A DNA stretch of 27,724 nt, taken from positions 28,231-55,954 of the forward strand of contig PDIM01000078.1 in NCBI GenBank assembly GCA_002811675.1, read 5' to 3'. How positions within the stretch are numbered: the first letter of the stretch is position 1; each line of letters opens with the position of its first letter. Of the stretch, positions 19,159 to 27,724 are shown in pieces. Source of the DNA: Ichthyosporea sp. XGB-2017a. Taxonomy: Eukaryota; Opisthokonta; Ichthyosporea. The translations under genes and the position numbers were made by a program. The notes under the pieces are model-generated. The model was not told the origin of the DNA and did no database searches. It saw only the letters and a list, made by a program, of their open reading frames with translations.

Positions 19159-20830
19159 GGTTGTCAAATGGCTTTCATTGTTTTTATTGTTTGTAATTCA
19201 CTATGCAGTAAATAAAAGTATTTATATTTGCTTTTCTGTGTATGTGTGCACAATGAGGTCTTTTTTTTTAGTCTTCCCAATAGTTGGGCACTTGGAAGTT
19301 GGTAAGATGTAGCTTGGGTTGAAAATAAAGAAAATTAGTACTTGAGTCGGAAGAAAATTTCTAATTAATTTTGAAAACAAAAAGGCTAGTTAGAGCACAA
19401 TTTGCCGAAACTTGACAAATGTGGAAATTGAACATGGTCTAGTATTCAAGAACAATAATATGCATTCAGTTTCCAGTACTACAGTAATTGGCTGTATGAA
19501 GTTTGGATAAGTATTTGGTTGGGTCTTCAGCACACATCGTACACGTAGTTGCAGCACACACCCCTCCTAACTGTCATTCATTAATTAATTAACAAACCGG
19601 TTTCCAGCCCCAACCCTGAACCCTGGCCCTCTATCGAATCAAATGTCATTGAAATTTGTGATGTGATTCACATATTATTAATATTATTCTTACACCACGA
19701 ATTATCAGCTCATGGCCTGCATGGGTTCACAGCACTGCCAGATTACATGTTATGCTTTTGGGTTTGGTTCATAGAGAATGGTTTACTTAGTCATGTGTAC
19801 CGTGAACAGGACTATAGTAGCTATGTAGCTGCAGCAGCTGGGGCAGGGCCGGGGCGTATAATTGGATTATTGCTCAATGGCTGTAACCCACTATGGAGAA
19901 GCCAGCAGGCAGCATGATCCATCAGATCTGGCATAATTAAGGGGCATCATGGAGAGGGTTATCTTCAGCGGACCATTTAGATAGTTCAATATAGGAGACG
20001 GGAGGAGGAAGAGGGGGAGGGACTAGAACTACTTGAGTTTCAGGATACCTATAAATACACAAAGACCCCCCTCCCCTTCCCCTTCCCCTCTTGTCTCGCT
20101 GGCTGTTTCATTTGGGGATTTGGCTTTGGATTGGGTTCTGTTTTGGGTTCTGTTTGATTGATACTTGCTATTGACTGAAAAAGTAACTTGCAGAGTGTGT
20201 GACTGTACAACTAATTTAATAGTTCCCTCTCGCTTAGCCTGTTACAGAAGTAGTGGATTGAAGCCAGTCTGTCTGTTTCACTTTGCTGTTCATATTCCCC
20301 ACTGATAGCTCAATAGCTCGTCATCTTTCTGCCTGCCCAAGGAGTCATTATACTCTGTGTGTGAAAGGTGCTTTTTTGCGGATGGATGGGGATTTATGTC
20401 TGGGCTGTAACTTTCATTGAATCATTTCCTTTCAAACTTTTCGATTCTTTTCTATTCTAAGATTTGTATTTTTAACTCAAGCCGTGGTGCTGGTGTGGGT
20501 GTAGTCTTGAAATCCCTTTACCAAATTTGCTTTTAAAAACTTCTTAGAACTTGGGCGTGAGCCTCGAGGGCAAGCAAGTTCTGAAGAGGCTGCCATACTT
20601 TTTCCAACAAGTCTTAGCAGAGCAGGCTTAAATTCTGAAAAAAACAATCGCTTATCTTACTCTTATGCCCCTTCTTTACCTTTTTTCTTCCACGATTCAA
20701 CCTTGCACTTTTGAATTCTCCTTTGCGCACTTCCCAAAAATAGGAAACCTTTCTTTCGCATCATCTTTGTTATATAGTATTTAATTTATTTCTGAAATAT
20801 CTTTTTTTAAAAAAACTCTGTAAATCCCTA
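19159..20830. other. long spacer and leader of the AT-hook gene
   Basis: No gene is supported in 1672 nt. The HECT gene ends at the AATAAA at 19211-19216. An 84-codon plus-strand frame at 19663-19917 lacks an ATG start and any family signature. A purine-rich block (about 19997-20026), TATAAATA at 20050-20057 and a pyrimidine-rich block (20066-20092) form a probable promoter. A second TATA-like word (TATATAG, about 20771) lies only 60 nt before the next ATG. The stretch in between is T-rich and may be leader, possibly with an unseen intron. Confidence 0.5.
20050..20057 (+). promoter_or_regulatory. TATA box, probably of the AT-hook gene
   Basis: TATAAATA is the best TATA match in the spacer and lies between a purine-rich and a pyrimidine-rich tract. 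It is about 780 nt from the next start codon, implying a long leader or a leader intron. Confidence 0.45.
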
Positions 20831-22642
20831 ATGACTATGGCTCTTCCCCATTCAAATGATTCCTTTGTTGAATTTTTAGCGTCGGATTCTCCAGATAATG
20901 AAAGAGAATACTTGAATGAACACTATAAGGAGTATGAGTAAGTTTCGCTGTCTTGAAACATCTATTTTCAACATATTGACTCATTTGCTAACAAAGCATT
21001 TTTCTTTCTTATTCCTGTATCCAGTTTTATATTACTTGGAAACGACAGGCCCATGGGAACCGTTAATAATAGAAATGCAGATATAGATTCATCTTTTGAC
21101 TCCAGAGGGCTGGAAGGTTCTGTAGGTTCACTCTCCAGGGAATCATCGTTTCACGATAATTTTATGGCCAGTATGAATGGCAGTGAACTCATTCAGCCCT
21201 CTATTAAAGTGGAAAGTAACGGCGGTGATCAGTTGTCTTTGCAATATACTGCCTCTAACGGAAGTGATGTGTGTAGCTTAAACGATGTTGAAGATTGCCT
21301 GCATAATGATGATATTTCAAATAACCTGCAACCTGGCTCTCCTGGCGAAAGGACGAGGGTGTCGCAGACTGAACTGTTTACTACAATCAAACGGGAATTA
21401 GAGGAGTCTGTCACTCCGTCTTTCTCGAGAGATGAACCGTTGGGTATGGCACATGCACGTGGAAATAATGATTCTCCTGAAAGACAGCAGGCGGTGTGTG
21501 GAGGAAACGCAACCGCAATTTCTCCTGCAAGCACCCTTGATATTTCTCCAGTGAGAAACTCTAGTCCATCGCCACGTAGTGTGAGAACCGTTCTTTCTAA
21601 CTGTTCTTCGAAAGCGGGATCTGAGGCTCCTACAAAACGGAAAGTTGGTCGACCTTGTAAAAGGAAGGCGCCAGTCGTGTGCGAAGAGAAAGAATTCCTT
21701 ACAATGAGTGTGCAAATATCTGATAGTAACAGCTTGGAGAAGTCCTCCCTGTTGAAGCGTCAGTTTTCGTTCAGGGGAATATCATTTAAGACTCCGAAAT
21801 TTATGAAAACCTTTATTCACGATTTATATCCCGAGTGTCCTAGAAGTGAATGGAATGTTGCTTGGATTTCTACTGTCAATGGACAGAGGGAAATCTGCAA
21901 TCTTGTGAGTGGGACAAAAATGTCCGATTTAGCGAAAGAACCTGTTGTTAAACTTATTCTATATCCAAAGGATGAGAATAATCAAGTGTTTGTGAAAGTT
22001 GATGATGTGCCGATGAATGTGTCAAAACATCGCAGAGTAACCCAAGAGAAGCTTAAATTATCTATTACAGAGAGATTGAGGAGTGCTGACGCCCTGGAGG
22101 CGAACGGTGGCTCTGTTAGTCGATCTTATAAGAGTGACACTGCTGTTCTTCGTTGGGGCAGAGAACAATTCAATGGTTTCGATGAAACTTCAGCGGACAT
22201 GTGCTCGGTAAGTTGTTTGAGTTGTATATTGTTTATATTTCAATTGACACATATTTATGGTCTTTGGTATTATGGTTTTCTGTTGTATTTTTTTTGTGTT
22301 TTTCAGGTTAAAGTTGCCATTGAAAGTTGTCGTTGTCTCCGGCGGGTGACCAAAGTATGTAGAATTGCCTTCGTCGACCTTGACTTCATCCAGATTCTTG
22401 ATTGGAACATTTGCAAGTTTTTTTCTGCTGTTTTTAAATGGGTTGATTCTGATAGCGATTTGAAAATGCGTCTTGAAAATTTAGCAACAAAGTATAGTCA
22501 AAAAGGAAACAGTTTTATGCAGCAGTATCTAACATGTATATATGAGCTCGTATCCAATTCAGTTATTGGTCTTTCAAATATTTGGCCTCGGATTTATAAT
22601 GAATTCAGCCAAAAAGTCGTGTTCGTGCCAAACTGCAAATGA
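20831..22642 (+). CDS. AT-hook nuclear protein of unknown family
   Basis: Exons 20831-20937, 21025-22207 and 22307-22642 join in phase to 541 residues. I do not recognise the family. Residues 1-235 are Ser-, Asn- and Asp-rich and look disordered, with several SP sites. Two perfect SUMO-attachment motifs, IKVE and IKRE, are present. An AT-hook (KRKVGRPCKRK, GRP at 244-246) suggests binding of AT-rich DNA in the minor groove. After it comes a folded-looking stretch (about 275-360) with PKFMKTFIHDLYPECPRSEW and VKLILYPKDENNQVFVKVDD. A helical C-terminal third rich in Cys, Phe and Trp follows. An in-frame TAG upstream and no other ATG support the start. Intron 2 keeps the frame open, so a longer isoform of 574 residues is possible. 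A transcription or chromatin role is inferred from the AT-hook and SUMO motifs only. Confidence 0.85.
22208..22306 (+). other. in-frame, stop-free intron of the AT-hook gene
   Basis: GTAAGT at 22208 and TTTTTCAG ending at 22306 bound a 99-nt segment that is a multiple of three with no stop in frame. Translated, it would add 33 mostly hydrophobic residues. It is T-rich like an intron, and the splice sites are strong, so removal is the default reading. Confidence 0.8.
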
Positions 22643-22918
22643 TTTGTTTGGACACTTTTTGTTGTCTCTTTTTCCTCCTCTCCTACTCCTTCTTTTTCCC
22701 GCCTCCCTTACCTACCCTTCTCCCTTTATTGAAGCTTAAAAAATACTATTGCTCGAAATGCAAAAAGGAGAAAGTCCTCTTGACGACAGAAACAAGAAAA
22801 CTTAAAAACAAAAGAAATCCAAAAAAAAAAAAAAAAAAAAAAAAAAGCCGGAAAAAAAAAAAAAAAATCGACAAGATTCAAAAAAAAAAACAAAAGAAAA
22901 AAACTGCAAATGTTTTAC

Positions 22919-22932
22919 TTTTCCCGCCAAAA
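22919..22932 (+). promoter_or_regulatory. E2F/DP consensus site 4
   Basis: TTTTCCCGCCAAAA is a textbook E2F site with both T-rich and A-rich flanks. It lies about 240 nt upstream of the PPP4R2-like start codon, suggesting cell-cycle control of that gene. Confidence 0.6.
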
Positions 22933-23076
22933 TAGCTTCGTTAAAATCCCCGAAAAAAATACCCCGGGTCACGTTTTTAATAATCGACTTTAGCCATAAC
23001 CCTCGAAGATTTGTGCGATGTTGTTTTGGTTTTGGGGTTTTTCTTTTCCCCGTTTTTTTTTTTTTTTTTGATTTCT

Positions 23077-23100
23077 TTTAACAAATTTAAATTTGTTAAA
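23077..23100. repeat. 24-nt perfect AT palindrome
   Basis: The sequence centred on AAATTTAAATTT is exactly self-complementary from 23077 to 23100, with arms beginning TTTAAC and ending GTTAAA. It lies in the leader or core promoter of the PPP4R2-like gene, 70 nt before the ATG. Confidence 0.7.
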
Positions 23101-23170
23101 TTTTGAAAAGAGAAGAAAAGGGATAAGAAGAAGGGATTTTCTAAACATATACACACAAAGGGATCAGAAA

Positions 23171-24919
23171 ATGGTTTCACTCTTATCTTCAGATCACCCT
23201 GATCTAAAGAGCGCGTTGTTGGATTTCAGTCGCTCCTTCTATATCTCCCCATGTTATCAACAAATCCAGCAGCACCTGTACCCTCCTGCCTCTCCCCAGC
23301 TGCCCCATCACACCACCTCTTGGCCCGGCCACCCCCTGGAACATTCACGTGGTGCAGCAGCCTCCTCCTCCTCTCCCAATCTCTCCTTTAGCGATTTTGT
23401 CATTCCCCCCGTGTTGGATTTAGTTATCGAAGAAGTCGCGCGTACAGGAGAGCTGCCGGTAAAGTGTGCTGAGGTTTTTTTAATGGGGGAGGTGGCACGG
23501 CATGTTAATCCTCGTAGTGGTCATGGTGATAATAAGAATAATATTGGGAAAGGTATGACAGGTACAGGAGGGACCAGGCGAAGAGTGGCTGCAGGGATGC
23601 TGTTGATGAACGGAGGGCAGCATCTGGATGCACCGCTTCCGGTGGCCCTCAGGACTCGATCAGAATCAGAGGCGGAGGATATGCTGGCGAGGAGTTGTGC
23701 GGCGGGAGGTAACTTTGGGGCTGGGAGGAGTGATAGGGGAAGGGAGCTGGGAGGTGATAATGGGGCCAACAGGGATTCTTCTTCATCACCCTGTCATTCT
23801 TCCTCTTCTCATTCCGCCACTGGTTACGAGGGGAATAATAACAACAATAACAATAATAATAGCACTGGTGGTAATAGTCATAATGAGAAGAATAGTCATA
23901 AGAATACTGAGCGTGATGATATCATGTGGCGGGATTTTCTCTTCCCTCTGTATTTTGTGAAACTTGGATGGATTATTGAAATATCCGCGGAGCGATATTA
24001 CGACTATGAGCCACAGTGTTTTGACGGTGAGGAATTTGCGGATATGAAATTGCGACTGTTGACTATGTTTTGGGAGCAGTTTAGTGAAAGACCGCCCTTT
24101 ACCCTTCAAAGACTTTCTGAAATTGTGTGTTTCCAACAGCAATTGTATTATACAAGGAATGCATTGGATAATGCTGACACTTCGACGAGTGTGGCTGGTA
24201 GTAGTGGCTCTTCTTTGATGGGTGCCGTATCTAAGCAGTATCTGCACTCTCGGAGCTTAAAGAAACTAATGCGAACCTTGCACAAATTGATTATGGTCTT
24301 GTCTCCCTTGTATGGGGATCTTTATTGGGCGACTGGGCTAGCAACGAATAATGAGTCTGTTGGTGATAATGATATGGATGAAGGATCTTCTGCGGGTAAC
24401 AACAAGAGCAATAGTCATGATAATAATAGCAATACTGGCAATAACAGCGAGTATGAAAGGAGCGGCAATGGTGACTCGTTGGGTAATACTGGGGTGGGTG
24501 GGTCGGAAGCGGGAGAAGCTGAAGGTAATAATGGTGGTGGTGATGATGGTAAAACGAATTTGGTGATGATGCAGAGGGACCCACAAGATACGGGCAGCAA
24601 TGACTCACAAAAGACCATTGAGGAGGAGGATGAAGAAGATGAGGAAAATGCAGAGGTCGTGGAGCAGAGACCCAGAAAGTTATCGTTTGGGGCTGTAGGG
24701 GAAAGGAACAGAGTACAACAACAGCTTCAAACAACACTTTATGCCGGGAAAATGAATGCGAAAGTAGATGCCACAATGAATGAAGCTGAACACATTAATG
24801 AAGTTACCAGACCAGAAAGTATGACAAGCATGGGGAGCCCCTTGATGAGAAGTGTGACAATGAGCCATGTTGGGGATTCTCCCTCTCCAAAAGGGTCTCC
24901 AATGGACTTATCAGCATGA
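23171..24919 (+). CDS. PPP4R2: PPP4R2-like protein phosphatase 4 regulatory subunit
   Basis: PPP4R2 binds the phosphatase PP4 catalytic subunit, usually with PPP4R3, and directs it to targets in DNA repair and centrosome or spliceosome work. The single-exon product has 582 residues. The N-terminal VIPPVLDLVIEEVARTGELP (about 76-95) matches PVLDQFL..VAKTGE of the human protein. A conserved core from about 255 to 380 contains FDGEEFADMKLRLL, RPPFTLQRLSEIV (PPFTLQRL at 308-315) and KKLMRTLHKLIMVLSPLY, matching the human FDEMKERIL, IPFTIQRLCELL and VEKNVMVVSCVY segments. Two long inserts, Asn/Ser/Gly-rich (about 110-255, with N222-N230) and Asn/Gly/Asp-rich (about 390-500), are unusual. An acidic patch precedes the tail, as in the family. 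The ATG at 23171 is the first in frame. AATAAA lies at 24951-24956, 32 nt after the stop. Confidence 0.88.
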   Translation: MVSLLSSDHPDLKSALLDFSRSFYISPCYQQIQQHLYPPASPQLPHHTTSWPGHPLEHSRGAAASSSSPNLSFSDFVIPPVLDLVIEEVARTGELPVKCAEVFLMGEVARHVNPRSGHGDNKNNIGKGMTGTGGTRRRVAAGMLLMNGGQHLDAPLPVALRTRSESEAEDMLARSCAAGGNFGAGRSDRGRELGGDNGANRDSSSSPCHSSSSHSATGYEGNNNNNNNNNSTGGNSHNEKNSHKNTERDDIMWRDFLFPLYFVKLGWIIEISAERYYDYEPQCFDGEEFADMKLRLLTMFWEQFSERPPFTLQRLSEIVCFQQQLYYTRNALDNADTSTSVAGSSGSSLMGAVSKQYLHSRSLKKLMRTLHKLIMVLSPLYGDLYWATGLATNNESVGDNDMDEGSSAGNNKSNSHDNNSNTGNNSEYERSGNGDSLGNTGVGGSEAGEAEGNNGGGDDGKTNLVMMQRDPQDTGSNDSQKTIEEEDEEDEENAEVVEQRPRKLSFGAVGERNRVQQQLQTTLYAGKMNAKVDATMNEAEHINEVTRPESMTSMGSPLMRSVTMSHVGDSPSPKGSPMDLSA

Positions 24920-25165
24920 CCAGCCAAGATATACACGAATCGAAATGATAAATAAAACAGATTACATTCAGCGTTTTATTTATACCACTTGTTTTTCAAA
25001 GGTTTTATTGTCTTTTTCTGAACCAAAAGAAACAGCTTCTAGAATTGTATCGGTGAAATATAAAAATAAGAATGATGAAACAGAAAAAAAAACTGCTTCT
25101 ATTTTAACGCTTCCCTTTTTTTCGTTTCCAGGTTTCGCTCACACAAAATCTTTCATCATAAATAT
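24920..25165. terminator. convergent 3' ends of PPP4R2-like and GRP94 genes
   Basis: The plus-strand AATAAA at 24951-24956 ends the PPP4R2-like message. Minus-strand AATAAA at 25004-25009 and 24975-24980 are candidates for GRP94, about 155 and 185 nt past its stop. Confidence 0.55.
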
Positions 25166-27601
25166 TTACAATTCGTCATGAACTTCCTCAGCCTCAGTGG
25201 CAGAGTCGTCATCCTCTTCGACAGCGTCCATCTCAGGGATATCATCAACGTCGGCATCGACTTCCTCCTCAGTTTCCTCGACCGGTTCGGGCTCATCAGG
25301 GACCTCGATGTCATCCAACAAGGGGGCATCAGTGTCCAAAGAGAGGGACAATCGAAGCATTCTTTCAACACGTCCGGCAAAGCCCTTGCTGTCATCCAAC
25401 GCAAATCCAGAGCGCATAGTTGCGGTATCGAACAACACCTCAGCAAGATCCTTGGCGGTCTTATCTTCGGCATCCTTGGTTACCAAATCGAGCAACTTGG
25501 CCATGACAGGGTGACGAGGATTGATTTCAAAGGTCTTCTTTTGGCTGGCATAGAATTTGGTCATTGGGTCTTCACCCTTCTGGCTAACCTGGGTCTTCAT
25601 AATACGTTCCATGTTACCAGACCATCCAAAGTTAGATGCAACCAAAGCGCATGGGGTATCCTCCAAACGGGCAGATACAACAGCCTTTTCGATCTTGTCC
25701 TTTAATCCAGTGTTCTTGAACCAATCCAAGAGGGTAGTAAACTTCTTCTCCAAAAGATCACTCTTCTTCTTTTCTTTACCACTGCTGGCAAATTCCAAAT
25801 CAGCTTTAGCGACAGACTGGAATTTCTTTCCATCGAATTCAGGCAAGTGGGTGACGACATATTCATCAATGGGGTCAGCGAGGTACAACACTTCGTATCC
25901 TTCCTTCAAGAGCTTCTCGACAAAAGGAGAGTCTTTGCACTCCTCGACGCTTTGGCCTGCAATGAAGTAGATGACAGTCTGACCTTCCTTCATTCTCTCG
26001 ACATAGCCTTCCAATGAGTTGGTAACCTTTTCGTTGGTAGATGATGCAAAGCGCAACAGCTTGGCAAGTCGGGAACGGTTGGAAGAATCTTCAATAACAC
26101 CCATCTTGAGAAGGTTTCCGTATTCAGAAATAAACTTCTCGTACTTCTCCTCATCCTCGGACATCTTCTTGATCATATCAAGAGCCTTACGAACCAACTT
26201 TTTGCGGATGACCTTCAGCAATTTGTGTTGTTGCAGAGTTTCACGAGACACATTCAAAGGCAAATCATCACTATCAACCATACCCTTGATAAAGTGCAAG
26301 TAGCTGGGCATCATCTGAACAAAATCATCAGTGATAAACACACGACGGACAAACATCTTAATGTTGGAGGTCTCGGCCTTACCAAAGTTCTGCATCATAT
26401 CATGGGGGGCCTTTTCGGGAACAAATAAGATTGAACGGAAGGTAACCTCTCCTTCAGCAGTAAAGTGAATCTTAGCAGCGGGCTTTCCAGACTCCTTGGT
26501 AAGACTCTCAAAGAAGCTATCATACTCTTCATCGGTGATTTCTTTGGGGTCACGGGTCCACAGAGGCTTGTTCTTGTTGAGGTGTACCCAGTCCTGGGAG
26601 GTCTGCTCAACCTTCTTCATCTTGGGCTCTCTCTTGGTCTCTTCTTCATCTTCAACCTCGACATCTTCATCCTCGCCGTTTTCCTTCTTCTTGGCCTCTT
26701 TCTCATCCTTCAACTTCTGCAGACGCTCTTCCTCTTCCTTTTCGGCCTCCTCATCGGGAACCTCGATGGTCTCGGTCTTGGTCTCCATCAGATAAATAGG
26801 GAAGGAAATAAATTGACTGTACTTCTTAATCAGGTTCTTCAAGGTATCTTCTTCAAGAAAGTCACGGGCCTCGGGCTTCATGTGCAAGGAAATGGTGGTT
26901 CCACGTCCCAAAGTGGTGCCACGGGGATCCTCAGCAATCTTAAAGGAGGAAGCATCAGACTCCCAAATAAGCTGCTTATCATCATTGTTCTTGGTGGTCA
27001 CAACAACCTTATCGGCCACCAAAAAGGCAGAGTAGAAACCGACACCAAACTGACCAATCAAAGAGGAAGAATCAGACCCTTCCTGTAACTTTTGCATAAA
27101 CTCGGCAGTTCCAGACTTGGCAATAGTTCCCAAGTTCTTGACCAAATCTTCCTTGGTCATACCAACACCGCTATCAGTAATGTGCAAAACACTGTTGTCC
27201 TTATCCACAGTCACACGGATATCCAATTCTTCCTTGGACGCAAGAACATCTTTGCTGGTCAAAGCCAAGAAGCGAATCTTATCAATAGCATCACTGGCAT
27301 TGGAAATCAACTCACGCAAGAAGATCTCCTTATTCTTGTACAGAGAGTTGATAATCAACTTCATCATGCGGTTCACTTCAGCCTGAAACTCAAACGACTC
27401 GGCAGACTCTTCCATCTTCTTCATAGCTTCAGCATCCATCCCTTCCAGGACAATCTGCTCATTGGGTTTAATATCAGCCACAACGGGCTCCTGTTCCACT
27501 TCATCGTCAACGTCTTCGTCCCCACGAATCTCAGCAACAACAGCTGCTGAAACGATCAAGGCCATAATGGCCAAAATAACCAAACACTTTTTAAGATTCA
27601 T
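25166..27601 (-). CDS. HSP90B1: GRP94/endoplasmin, ER-resident HSP90
   Basis: GRP94 is the ER lumen HSP90, an ATP-driven chaperone for secreted and membrane proteins. The intronless gene encodes 811 residues, normal for the family. Residues 1-23 are a clear signal peptide, and the C-terminus is HDEL, an ER-retrieval signal. The GHKL ATPase domain shows [14 protein letters not shown] (97-110, including the ATP/Mg ligand Asn101), ITDSGVGMT (141-149) and the lid motif [10 protein letters not shown] (182-191). A charged linker rich in Glu and Lys (about 275-325) joins the middle domain, which retains the [10 protein letters not shown] segment with the catalytic Arg. The C-terminal dimerisation domain ends in a very acidic tail before HDEL. 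The ATG starts the signal peptide, and only 123 nt of promoter side remain before the window ends. Confidence 0.98.
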   Translation of the reverse strand: MNLKKCLVILAIMALIVSAAVVAEIRGDEDVDDEVEQEPVVADIKPNEQIVLEGMDAEAMKKMEESAESFEFQAEVNRMMKLIINSLYKNKEIFLRELISNASDAIDKIRFLALTSKDVLASKEELDIRVTVDKDNSVLHITDSGVGMTKEDLVKNLGTIAKSGTAEFMQKLQEGSDSSSLIGQFGVGFYSAFLVADKVVVTTKNNDDKQLIWESDASSFKIAEDPRGTTLGRGTTISLHMKPEARDFLEEDTLKNLIKKYSQFISFPIYLMETKTETIEVPDEEAEKEEEERLQKLKDEKEAKKKENGEDEDVEVEDEEETKREPKMKKVEQTSQDWVHLNKNKPLWTRDPKEITDEEYDSFFESLTKESGKPAAKIHFTAEGEVTFRSILFVPEKAPHDMMQNFGKAETSNIKMFVRRVFITDDFVQMMPSYLHFIKGMVDSDDLPLNVSRETLQQHKLLKVIRKKLVRKALDMIKKMSEDEEKYEKFISEYGNLLKMGVIEDSSNRSRLAKLLRFASSTNEKVTNSLEGYVERMKEGQTVIYFIAGQSVEECKDSPFVEKLLKEGYEVLYLADPIDEYVVTHLPEFDGKKFQSVAKADLEFASSGKEKKKSDLLEKKFTTLLDWFKNTGLKDKIEKAVVSARLEDTPCALVASNFGWSGNMERIMKTQVSQKGEDPMTKFYASQKKTFEINPRHPVMAKLLDLVTKDAEDKTAKDLAEVLFDTATMRSGFALDDSKGFAGRVERMLRLSLSLDTDAPLLDDIEVPDEPEPVEETEEEVDADVDDIPEMDAVEEDDDSATEAEEVHDEL

Positions 27602-27724
27602 AGTTTTCTGTTTGTTTGATTCCTTTTCTTCTCACAATAAATCTCAACAACAAAAAACAAAAAAAACAAAAAATAAAAACGGACAAACAAAGAAAAAAAA
27701 AATAAAAAACTTTTTTGTCTTCAT
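27602..27724 (-). other. GRP94 leader, cut by window edge
   Basis: On the coding strand this is a T-rich sequence turning A-rich just before the ATG. It probably is 5' UTR. No TATA box or ER-stress element is visible in the portion present. Confidence 0.5.

Larger units (their letters stand above)
22643..23170. other. A/T-tract-rich spacer before the PPP4R2-like gene
   Basis: No gene is supported. It contains a pyrimidine stretch after the AT-hook stop, A runs at 22821-22846 and 22852-22867, an E2F consensus at 22919-22932, a 17-T run at 23053-23069 and a 24-nt palindrome at 23077-23100. I see no standard AATAAA close to the AT-hook stop, so the 3' end of that gene is unclear. Confidence 0.55.

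Noticed and set aside
19663-19917. 84-codon plus-strand frame in the long spacer
   Set aside because: It begins with GTG, has no early ATG or recognisable motif, and lies in low-constraint sequence.
22821-22890. Poly(A) runs as the tail of a processed retrocopy
   Set aside because: No upstream sequence resembles a spliced copy of a gene, and I saw no target-site duplication; simple A-rich sequence explains it.
23093-23170. 26-codon N-terminal extension of the PPP4R2-like protein
   Set aside because: It begins at a TTG inside the palindrome; the first ATG is at 23171 and gives a family-like N-terminus.
26465-27088. 207-codon plus-strand frame opposite GRP94
   Set aside because: It is the antisense shadow of a highly biased, conserved coding sequence and has no family signature.

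Overview
The window is nuclear DNA from a eukaryote. Evidence for this is GT-AG introns of 69 to 124 nt, AATAAA-type poly(A) signals, TATA boxes, and proteins of the Golgi, ESCRT, ER and mitochondria. GC content looks moderate and genes are dense, with nine protein genes in 27.7 kb. The mix (HDEL-ended GRP94, TRIP12/UPL3-type HECT ligase, animal-like ferredoxin reductase, E2F partner DP) suits a protist or alga. I could not fix the lineage.

Left part, 1-9.4 kb, all genes on the minus strand: a DP transcription factor (four exons, 387-2231), an unrecognised basic protein (five exons, 3718-5757), a VPS37-like ESCRT-I subunit (6165-7250) and the COG8 Golgi-tether subunit (7647-9365). The spacer between DP and the unknown gene holds three consensus E2F/DP sites, strong hairpins and a retroelement-type primer-binding-site match.

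Middle, 9.4-19.2 kb: COG8 diverges from a plus-strand FYVE-like/SAP-like protein (9912-10955). That gene converges on mitochondrial NADPH:adrenodoxin reductase (minus, three exons, 11196-12975). The reductase gene in turn diverges from a 1788-residue HECT E3 ubiquitin ligase with a 25-Asp run (plus, three exons, 13612-19158).

Right part, 19.2-27.7 kb: a 1.67 kb spacer, then a plus-strand AT-hook protein of unknown function (three exons, 20831-22642), a PPP4R2-like phosphatase-4 regulatory subunit with long Asn/Gly-rich inserts (23171-24919), and a minus-strand, intronless ER HSP90 (GRP94, 25166-27601) whose promoter runs off the right edge.

The genes do not form a pathway or operon. They are independent housekeeping and regulatory genes. 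The most informative second-look items are the E2F sites around the DP gene itself and ahead of the PPP4R2-like gene, the one in-frame stop-free intron (22208-22306) that would insert a membrane-like segment into a nuclear-looking protein, the primer-binding-site relic, two unrecognised proteins, and a short motif recurring only in the spacers. I saw no tRNA, rRNA, CRISPR array or complete transposon.
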